Below, piece after piece: positions 56,811 through 64,000 of a stretch of DNA of 64,000 bases; the first letter of the stretch is position 1; the number at the start of each line of letters is the position of its first letter. The notes beneath the pieces were generated by a model, which searched no databases, was not told the origin of the DNA, and worked only from the letters and a program-made list of their open reading frames with translations. The stretch is from contig OZ251223.1 in assembly GCA_965240325.2 (NCBI GenBank), forward strand, positions 62,001 through 126,000. The letters are read 5' to 3'. The DNA comes from Rebecca billardiae RCC1528 (lineage: Eukaryota; Haptophyta). Both the position numbers and the translations under genes were made by a program.

Positions 56811-57959
56811 TCAGTGCAGGCTGGCGTCGCGGTCTCGCGAGCGCGCGTGCCTGCTCGCGTCGCCGGTGGAGCGCGCGAACGAGAGGCCGTACGCGATCGA
56901 CGGCGGTGGTGTGGCGGGCACGCGCGTGCCGCGCTTCATCTCGAGCGGCTTGTACTTCCAGCGCGACTCTCGCAGCCACGCGCTCGGCGGGCACGTGAGC
57001 CCGTGCGGGTACGCTTTCGCGCGCGCCATGCTCGGCTGGCCAAACCACGAGAGCTGCTCGCGCCGTAAAAAGAAAAAGGTGAGTGCGTCGGCGGCCGCGG
57101 AGAGCGCCACCGCGTTGAGCACGGCGAAGGCGGCGTCGAGCGCGGTCTTGGCGCGGTCGTGCGAGAGCGCGATCGCCACGATCGCCAGCACCACGCCCAG
57201 CGCGCCCACCCACCCCACCAGCGTGAGCCCTACCGTGCCGAGGCAGCGCGCGCGCGGCGCCGCGTGCTCATCCTCGTCCACCGCGAGCGTGAACGGCGTG
57301 CAGCGCGGCGTGGCGATGAGCTTGATGAGCTGCTCCCACAGGGTGACGACCAGCGCGCCGACGTACACGTCCAGCGTCTCCGCCTTCGCCGCGAGCCGCT
57401 GCTCCACCCGCGGCCTGTCCTCCGGCGTGCCGATCAGCGTCGCGTTCGTCTCGAGCAGCTCGGCGACCGCCTCGGCCGTGTCCGTGCTCGTCTCCTCCTC
57501 GAGCAGGAACTGGAGCCAGAGGGCGACGCCGAGGGCGGAGGCGAGGATGGCGGAGCGCTCCCACCAGCGCAGGTGGAGCAGCCGGTGCCCCAGGAACGGC
57601 GCCACGCAGAAGTGGTGGTCGAGCAGGTACCAGCGCAGGTCTGGCAGCATGCGCACCATCAACCAGCTCACGCGCCGCCGCCACCGCCTCGTGACGCGCG
57701 TGCGCGGCTGGCGCGCGTCGCCGTTGGCGGCAGGCGCCGCGGCCGCGGCCGGGGCCGGCTGCGCCTCCCCGCCCGCCTCGACCTGCTCGTCCGAGAGCTC
57801 GTCCACGAACGGGTACGGGTCGTGCCACACGACGCGCCCAAACGCGTAGCCCGCCTCGAGCGACTCGCGGTTGACGAGCTCGACGTTGGTCGTCAGGTAG
57901 TCGACGCCCGCGAGGGCTTTCGTCCGTATGATGAACGACCGCTGGCTCTGCAGCGGCAT
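56811..57959 (-). CDS. Multi-pass membrane protein of unknown function
   Basis: 382 residues without a needed intron. A soluble N terminus of about 90 residues (MPLQSQRSFIIRTKALAGVD..., with an acidic and Ala/Pro-rich patch) is followed by a basic stretch (RVTRRWRRRVSWLMVRM) and hydrophobic helices near residues ~137-155 (AILASALGVALWLQFLL), ~195-215 (VGALVVTLWEQLIKLI) and ~235-290 (VGLTLVGWVGALGVVLAIVA; AFAVLNAVALSAAADALTF). The C tail is basic. The layout vaguely recalls channel or transporter subunits of eukaryotic algae, but no family can be named. The start is the ATG at 57959; an in-frame ATG at 58049 would add 30 unconvincing residues. It is divergent to the hydrolase at 58161, 201 bp apart. 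Confidence 0.6.
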   Translation of the reverse strand: MPLQSQRSFIIRTKALAGVDYLTTNVELVNRESLEAGYAFGRVVWHDPYPFVDELSDEQVEAGGEAQPAPAAAAAPAANGDARQPRTRVTRRWRRRVSWLMVRMLPDLRWYLLDHHFCVAPFLGHRLLHLRWWERSAILASALGVALWLQFLLEEETSTDTAEAVAELLETNATLIGTPEDRPRVEQRLAAKAETLDVYVGALVVTLWEQLIKLIATPRCTPFTLAVDEDEHAAPRARCLGTVGLTLVGWVGALGVVLAIVAIALSHDRAKTALDAAFAVLNAVALSAAADALTFFFLRREQLSWFGQPSMARAKAYPHGLTCPPSAWLRESRWKYKPLEMKRGTRVPATPPPSIAYGLSFARSTGDASRHARSRDRDASLH

Positions 57960-58160
57960 CTCCGCGCGAGCGCGCGCCCCCGGGCCGGGGCGCGCCGCTG
58001 TTGGGCAAACGCGAGCGCTCGGAGCCGCCGAGGGATCGATGCGGTCCAAGCTCGAAGCGGTTGATCATGGCGGCGCCGCTTCGAGACGCAGCAATGGCGG
58101 CAGGGCTGACTGCGCTGCCGGCAGCCGGTCTTTGGTGGCTCAGGTTCACGGCCGGAGCCC

Positions 58161-59066
58161 ATGCCGCACGCCACGATGCGCGACGGCTGCGCGCTGTACT
58201 ACGAGCTGCACGGGGACGCATCGCACCCGGCGCTGCTGTACTGCCCCGCGTCCGGATCTGACCTGCGCAAGTCGCCCAACATCTCGCACACCCCGCTCGG
58301 CCGCCGCTTCCGCATCCTCGCGTACGACGTGCGCGGCACCGGCCGCTCCGACCGGCCGGCCGGCAGCTGGCCCGCGCCGAGCGTCGACGCGCTCGCGGAC
58401 GACGCGGCGGATCTGTTGGACGCGGTGGGCTGGGAATCGTGCGCCGTGCTCGGGTGCTCCTTCGGCGGCATGGTCGCGCTCCACCTCGCGCTCGCGCGCC
58501 CTCAGGCGGTGCACACGCTCGCCCTCGTGTGCGTCTCCGCAGGCGAGCGCGGCGGCGCGAGCGCGCCGACGCTCACCGAGACGCTCGAGCCGCTGTCGTC
58601 CGACGAGCGCGCGGCGCGCATGGTCGCGCTGGCAGACGTGCGCCGTGACGACGCATGGTTCGCCGCCGAGCAGGGCCGCGCGCTCGTCGCCTTCGCCGCG
58701 AGCGCGGACGCTCAGTTCCGGAATGAGCCTGGCGCGGCGGAGGGGCGCGCGTGGCTCTACCGCGCGCGGCGCTCGTACGACGCCGAGGGCGCGCTCGAGA
58801 CGCGCGGCGGGCGGCTGGCTGCGCGCGTGCTCGTCCTCGCCGGGCAGCACGACGGCCTCGTCACGCCCGAGAGCGCGAGCGCGCTTCACGCCGCCATCGC
58901 CCGCGCGCGCGCGCTGGGCGCCGGCTCGGCCGCCCGCTCGCGCCTCGAGCAGCTCGACGCTGGGCACTGGCCAAGCATCGCGATGGACAAGCGCTTCTGG
59001 CCGCTGCTCTCTGACTTCCTCGCGCGCGCCGACGACGGGCTTGCGCCATCCGCGGTCGGCGCGTGA
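58161..59066 (+). CDS. Alpha/beta hydrolase
   Basis: 301 residues, no intron. The fold's landmarks are all present: YDVRGTGRSDRP (the loop before the nucleophile strand), nucleophile elbow GCSFGGMVALHLAL, acid in VLAGQHDGLVTPE and His in DAGHWPSIA. The start MPHATMRDGCALYYELHG matches the usual first strand, so the ATG at 58161 is well placed. The length fits 3-oxoadipate enol-lactonase or esterase-like members, but the substrate is not deducible. No targeting signal is visible, so cytosolic is the default. Confidence 0.88.
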   Translation: MPHATMRDGCALYYELHGDASHPALLYCPASGSDLRKSPNISHTPLGRRFRILAYDVRGTGRSDRPAGSWPAPSVDALADDAADLLDAVGWESCAVLGCSFGGMVALHLALARPQAVHTLALVCVSAGERGGASAPTLTETLEPLSSDERAARMVALADVRRDDAWFAAEQGRALVAFAASADAQFRNEPGAAEGRAWLYRARRSYDAEGALETRGGRLAARVLVLAGQHDGLVTPESASALHAAIARARALGAGSAARSRLEQLDAGHWPSIAMDKRFWPLLSDFLARADDGLAPSAVGA

Positions 59067-59575
59067 GTCGCCCACCGCAGCGCGCAGCAGCGGCGGCACA
59101 TTGAGAGAATTACAGACGGCACCGTAATAATAAGAGCAGTGACAGTGCCGCCCGGGGCGTGCTGACTGCTGGCAGAGTGACTGCTGATGGCTTCAGCACC
59201 GGCCGCAGCTACAGCTAGTACTGATGATGAAGATCATCATCAAGAGCGCGTGTCGTTTATTAGAGTAGCAGTGCTGCTGCATGATGCAGCAATGAGTGCA
59301 TGTTATTAACGTGCCGAATTAATATGACGCAGATTACGGGCAGCCGCCCGGTGCGGGTGCCGGCGGACTGCGGGCGGTGGCCGGTCGGTCTGCTTCAGGC
59401 TTGATGACATTGACAGGCTGCTCAGTAGTAGAGTCCCGGCGACGACGTGCTGCATATCTTGAAGCCACCCGTGCCCGCACAGACGCGCACTCCTGCTCCT
59501 GATAAGCACATCCACGACGTATCGTAGTCCCAATGACCTGACAGGCGGCGCCGTCCGACGCCGACGGTCACCAGT
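59067..59575. other. Convergent intergenic region, no gene seen
   Basis: Between the hydrolase stop and the stop of the MYND gene. It is AT-richer than the coding flanks and has no supported feature. Confidence 0.5.
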
Positions 59576-60742
59576 TCACCACTGTGACCACCCGATCCCA
59601 TCGATGATTCTCGTCAACACTGCGTGCGCCACGCCCAGGAGCGCCAATAGGACCACCACGGGCACCCCGATCATGATGCTCATAATGAGAATCGGTGGCT
59701 GGGCGTCCCCAGGGCGCATGGACGTACCGCTGAGCCACTGGCACAGCCGTACCGCGGGGATCCACACGCGGCTGTTGGCAGAGCACGAGCCCAAGAAGGC
59801 GAGGCCCTGAGCGAGGCAGAGCATCGCCGCGCTCTTGATCGGGAGCGCTGTGTACAGCAGCACGCCCGCGCCAAAGCCGAGCCGCGCGCACGGCGCGAGC
59901 AGCTCGGACAGCAGGCGGTTCGACGCGCTCTCCAGCAGCTCGGCGTGCTGCTGCACGCCGCGCTTGTCCCGCATCAGCCGCTCTACCTTTGCCGTCCGTC
60001 GGACGCGCTTATGCTCAGCGGCCACTATCTCGTCATAGTCGGCGAGCGCCTCGCGCACGTGCCACAGCCCGCACAGCGCGGTGAGCGCGTGCGTGCACGG
60101 CCGCGCGCCGATGTAGATGAACGCGGCCCCGAGCGGCAGGAAGAGCGGCGCCGCGATCGCCGGCGCGGGGTGCAGCTCGCGCCCACCGTCGGGCTGCACC
60201 CACTCCGCCATCAGCTGCGGCGTGAAGGGGCCGATCAGCGCTAAGTCGGCGAGCCAGAGCGCAAAGAGGGTGGCACCGAGGCCGGGCACGGCCCACCACG
60301 ACGAGCCCCACAGCGAGCACACCCAGCGCAGCGCGGTGCTGAAGGCCATCGCGGCAGAGGCCCCGGGCAGCGTGAAGCTGAGCACAGCGAGCCTCGAGGA
60401 AAGCGCAGCCGGCAACTGCATCATCGCGTCGGCCGTCGGTGGCGGCGGCTGGCCTGCCCGTGAGTCCGGGGAGGAGTCGAGAAGGACTCGGAGGAGCAGG
60501 GATGATGCGCGCCGCATGCGGTACCCCGCGTTCACCGCCCGAGCGTCGAGGAAGCGCGGCCGGCGCTCGGCCTCGTCACGCTCGATCTTGCGCGCCGCGA
60601 GCGACGCGCACTCGAAGCGGTGGCCAGCTCGCCAGTGCATCGCCTGGCAGCCGGCCGAGCAGTAGCGCACCGATGTGCACGTCACGCACCGCTTGAAGCC
60701 GGCGCCTTCAAGCCCGCAGTGCGCGCAGGTGTGAGTAGACAT
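59576..60742 (-). CDS. MYND-type zinc finger protein with membrane helices
   Basis: 388 residues, no intron. Residues ~6-46 form a MYND finger: CAHCGLEG, FKRCVTCTSVRYCSAGCQ, MHWRAGHRFEC, with all eight ligands (C-x2-C, C-x2-C, C-x3-C, H-x3-C) visible. The remainder is unusual for MYND proteins: several hydrophobic helices (for example ALRWVCSLWGSSWWAVPGLG, FLPLGAAFIYIGARPCTHAL and, near the C terminus, IMIGVPVVVLLALLGVAHAV) separated by polar loops including a charged segment, AEHKRVRRTAKVERLMRDK. MYND fingers usually bind proline-rich partners; a membrane-tethered one is plausible here, but the function is unknown. The ATG at 60742 lies seven codons before the first zinc ligand. Confidence 0.72.
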   Translation of the reverse strand: MSTHTCAHCGLEGAGFKRCVTCTSVRYCSAGCQAMHWRAGHRFECASLAARKIERDEAERRPRFLDARAVNAGYRMRRASSLLLRVLLDSSPDSRAGQPPPPTADAMMQLPAALSSRLAVLSFTLPGASAAMAFSTALRWVCSLWGSSWWAVPGLGATLFALWLADLALIGPFTPQLMAEWVQPDGGRELHPAPAIAAPLFLPLGAAFIYIGARPCTHALTALCGLWHVREALADYDEIVAAEHKRVRRTAKVERLMRDKRGVQQHAELLESASNRLLSELLAPCARLGFGAGVLLYTALPIKSAAMLCLAQGLAFLGSCSANSRVWIPAVRLCQWLSGTSMRPGDAQPPILIMSIMIGVPVVVLLALLGVAHAVLTRIIDGIGWSQW

Positions 60743-61941
60743 CTCCGCAGGCACGTCGCGTGAGCTGGTCGCCCGGCGGTGGGCCGAGGCTGCCTTGGCC
60801 AGGCCAAGCCGCCCGGCCCCGCCCGCCCCGGATCGGAGCCGGACTGCCGGACCTGCCTGTGCGCACAAACGCCCGTCCAGTTCCCACCGCGATCCACGGC
60901 CACACTCCACAAGCGCCACACTCCACAAGGTGCCGGGTCACCGGGGCGTGTGGCGTAGGCAGGTTGGCGCGGGCGCACGAGCGCGTGAGCATGAGCGACA
61001 GCTTCATTTTGGACGTTTCGACAGTCGCACATCCACGTCCACGTCCCTGTCCTCGTGCGACCGGCGCGCGTGAGGCTACGCAAGGGAGGGAATGGGATGG
61101 GCATCCCACGCTGACCCCTGGGCCATGCCCTGCGACGGTGTAGACCTGTCCATGTTCCGTCTGGCCCCACACGCCGTGAGTCTGACGACCAATGTTGGCT
61201 TCGCGGTAGTTGGCTACGCACGTGCGACCGCCGTATTCGTTTGGCCCCATAAACCGTTTGGCGTGTGCGCGCCTGTCAACAGCGAGGCGATCATCGACCG
61301 ATGGCTAGTGAGCTCATCAGGGCTGGTAACAGCCTTCTCTGGGACCACGTCACGCGAGTTAGGGACCTCGTCGCCCCTCAATGCCCGTGCAGAGGCACGG
61401 ATGTGCCGCGCTGACCTGGCCTTCATCTGAAGCGGCCACCGACGCCTCTCGGTCTCGGACCGTAACTCGGCCGCATTGCCAAATGTTCAGCATTGCCATC
61501 GCCCGCACCGGGAGAATGTCGTCATTCATCAAGGTGGAGTGGGCACGCAGCGCATGTTGCAACTACCAAGACCGTAGCATATGACTGACTGCCACGACTG
61601 CCACTGATATGGACGACGGCCTCTGTCACTGCTGATGACGACGGTCTGACGTAGTCTGATGATATAGACCGAATCGATCGACGAGACTGCCGTCAGCCGT
61701 GCGTGCTCATCCCGCACTGCTGCTGACGTGAAGCGAGTCCGGGCTGCCGCTGATTCCAATGATGACGATGATGGGCTGATGGCATTGGCGGGCGGACTGC
61801 CAGGCGGATTCTGCCGTTGCTGCAGTTGCCATAGCTAAGACACTCTGTACATGCAGGATGCGTGATGATGTAGTCGTGTTGATGCTCGACAGCTTCCAAG
61901 CCTTACAGAAAGAGACGGCTGGCTGTGCGCGCGGCTGCCGC
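60743..61941. other. Intergenic, no gene seen
   Basis: Upstream of the MYND gene and downstream of the chitinase stop. Short open frames only; no domain is recognised. Bases 61590-61860 are AT-richer and probably belong to the chitinase 3' region. Confidence 0.5.
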
Positions 61942-63921
61942 CTACGGCTCCGTGCCAGCAGGCTGGGGCGCCGCCGGGGCGCGCGCCAGCTTTGTGCGCG
62001 ACGCGGCCACGAGAGCCACAGCCAGGACGAGCGCGACGACCAGGCCTCCGCCCGCGGCCGCGCTCGCCCGGTGCGCAGCAGCAGACCCCGCGCCTGCGGC
62101 CGCGGCCTGGCTGCCGCGCGCCGGCGCCTCCGCGGCGCTCAGCTGCCGCCGCGCCGCGGCTCCGCACCAGACGTACCCGCTGGCGGAGTAGATGCTGCAC
62201 GTGCCCTCGGGCCAGGAATAGCAACCGGTGGCGCCGCTCGCGCGCCCCGCCAGCCAGCAGCAGCCCGTGCACAGCCCGCCATAGTTGCAATCCGCGCACT
62301 CGGGCGGAGCGTCGCCCGGCGACGGCGACGGCGACGGCGCCGGCGCCGGTGATGGCGATGGGCTCGGGCTCGGGCTCGGTGAAGGCGTCGGCGTCGGCGA
62401 TGGCGTCGGGCTCGGGCTCGGGCTCGGTGAAGGCGTCGGCGATGGCGTCGGGCTCGGCGCCGGGCTGGGCGAGGGCCCGGGCGAGCCCGAGCTGAACCCT
62501 TCGTTCGCCGCCGCGAGCAGCACGCCGTCCTTGTCGTCGCTCGCCTCCCACCACATCAGCCCGCCGAGGTTGTGCGCGCGCGCGTAGCTGCCCTTGGCGC
62601 GCACCGCGTCGGCGTCGTCGTACGAGATGAAGGTGGAGCCGCCCGAGAGGTACGGCACGCCCGCGGGGTCGGACCACACGCGCGTGTACGCCCCCGACGC
62701 CGCGCTGCCGTGCGGCGGCGGCACAAAGTTCGCCTCGAGGTCCCAGTACGAGCGCACCCCGGGCTCCCACGTGCCCGCGGCCGCGCCCGTGCCCTGCCCG
62801 TACTCGCTCGGGCTGGGCGTGGCGGTGCTCCACGCGCGCCCGTACGCGGGCAGGCCGAGCACGAGCTTGGACGCGGGCACGTCGCCGAGCCAGAGCTGCA
62901 CGCCCCAGTCGATGTTGTACCGCGCGTCGCCGCCCGCCGCCACGTACTCCGGGTCGTTGTACAGCGGCGCGTTGTGCGCGAGGAGCGGCGCCCAACTGCC
63001 GTGGTAGTCGTACGTCATGAGATAGATCGCGTCGAGCACCTCGCCGAGCTGGGCGCGCGGCGCGGCGCCCGAGATGTCCGGGTTCATCCCCATCGCGATC
63101 GTGAGCTCCTTGTGCACGCTCGGCCAGCGCGCGTCCATCGCGCCGCGCAGCTCGGTGAGCAGCGAGAGGTAGTTCACCCAGTCGTCCGGCCGCTCGCCGT
63201 TGCCCGCCTCGCCGCAGCACACCGGGTACTCCCTGCGGGCACGACACGCGGCGTGCGCCGCGGGAGGACACGCGAGCGTGGTGAGCCGCGCGCGCCCCGC
63301 GCACTCGCGCCTGCGCGCACGCGTCGAACATGCCGCGCGCGCACCAGTCCACGTCGATGCCGTCCATGCCCGTGCGCTCGAGCATGGCGACCGCCGAGCT
63401 GACGAGGCCGGCGCGGCCGCTCGGGTCGGCGGCGCATGCAGAGAAGTGATCAGATTTGGTCCAGCCGCCGAGCGAGAGCGAGACATGCAGGTGCGGGTGC
63501 TGCCGCTTGAGAATCTGGAACGCGCCCATGTTGCCGTGCGGGGTCTCCGGCGGGTCGTTCCAGCTCATGCCGAGCTCGGGGTACACGATCTCAAAGTCGG
63601 CCCACGTGTCGAGCGTGCGCACCTCGCACGCCGACGTCACGTCGAAGAACGCGTACAGGACCTGCGCACGAAAGCACAATGGCGGGGTGGGAGGCGTTGG
63701 GAGGGCGTGCGCGGGCCGCGCGGCGCGTGGGCGCGCGGGTGCGCGCGGCGGGCGCGCCGCGGCGTGCGCGCACGTGCGTGATCGACTCAAACTGCATGTG
63801 CCACGGCTTGAAGCCGCGCCCGTAGATGCCCCACTGCGTGAAGTACTGCACCACGCGAGAGCCCGCGGGCGCGGGGCCGGGCGTTGGCGTTGGCGTTGGC
63901 GTTGGCGTTGGCGTTGGCGTT

Positions 63922-64000
<79 letters not shown>
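61942..64000 (-). CDS. GH18 chitinase with Thr-Pro and Pro-Ser linkers and a membrane anchor (5' partial)
   Basis: Minus strand; exons are 64000 (partial)-63774, 63661-63345 and 63232-61942, with two 112-nt introns (GTGCGCGC donors). The first exon enters from beyond the window as a (Thr-Pro)n linker, then [22 protein letters not shown]18 landmarks follow in order: [22 protein letters not shown], the catalytic DGIDVDWE with E just after a splice junction, [18 protein letters not shown] and [15 protein letters not shown] Pro-Ser linker (residues after [10 protein letters not shown]), a six-plus-Cys module ([15 protein letters not shown]...CSIYS...VWCG) and a C-terminal transmembrane helix ([18 protein letters not shown]) complete the protein. 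Known activity of the family: hydrolysis of chitin-type beta-1,4-GlcNAc. A (TP)n linker usually joins another domain, perhaps a carbohydrate-binding module, outside this window. Confidence 0.9.
63888..64000 (-). repeat. (GCGTTG/GCGTCG)n microsatellite coding (Thr-Pro)n
   Basis: Six-base units running to the window edge. On the minus strand they read ACGCCA/ACGCCG, Thr-Pro repeats, in frame with the chitinase exon. Confidence 0.9.

Overview
The window is nuclear DNA of a GC-rich unicellular eukaryote, most likely a microalga with a secondary plastid; a haptophyte is my best guess. What I see: genes with short GT-AG introns (16 modelled, 106 to 480 nt) whose 5' splice sites are mostly GTGCG rather than GTRAGT; eukaryotic families (U-box E4, RPAP3-like TPR protein, HSF, MYND, ARM-BTB, plant-type EF-hand Na/Ca exchanger); a plastid fibrillin with a signal-peptide-like N terminus, as expected for a plastid reached through the ER; TTAGGG-type repeats; AT microsatellites; and no operons. 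The species assignment is inference.

Layout. 1-2358: gene-poor, repeat-bearing. 2359-3912: MFS transporter. 5511-10653: very long Gly-rich repeat protein with a signal peptide, a C-terminal membrane anchor and one intron. 11552-13267: RPAP3-like TPR protein. 13839-14726 (-): fibrillin. 14822-19321: a mobile element with split direct repeats on the minus strand, ending about 100 bp upstream of the fibrillin start. 20995-22942 (-): coiled-coil protein. 24630-29850 (-): four-exon membrane-anchored protein with about 40 RTX-like glycine/aspartate repeats of 32 residues. 29851-34188: gene-poor, with a TIR-bearing MITE-like element. 34189-37924 (-): UFD2/UBE4 ubiquitin ligase, head-to-head with an EMB8/ABHD-type hydrolase (38139-39476). 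40745-41560 (-): heat-shock-factor-type regulator. 43620-47381 (-): six-exon NCL-type EF-hand cation/Ca2+ exchanger, head-to-head with an ARM-BTB protein (47667-50009). 50140-56475: repeat land with two copies of an AT-flanked TIR element, an 874-bp-arm palindrome with a third direct copy, and AT arrays of up to about 190 bp. 56811-57959 (-) and 58161-59066 (+): a membrane protein and an alpha/beta hydrolase, divergent. 59576-60742 (-): MYND-finger membrane protein. 61942 to the window end (-): 5'-partial GH18 chitinase with Thr-Pro and Pro-Ser linkers and a membrane anchor.

Functional themes: cell-surface proteins (Gly-rich repeat protein, RTX-like protein, GH18 enzyme, each with a signal and/or anchor), calcium (EF-hand exchanger, probable Ca2+-binding RTX-like repeats) and protein quality control (E4 ligase, RPAP3/R2TP cofactor, HSF). 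Neighbouring genes are not an obvious pathway. The most unusual items are the split-direct-repeat element, the two expanded surface-repeat proteins, the telomeric repeat used as an intron polypyrimidine tract, and the palindrome/AT array region.
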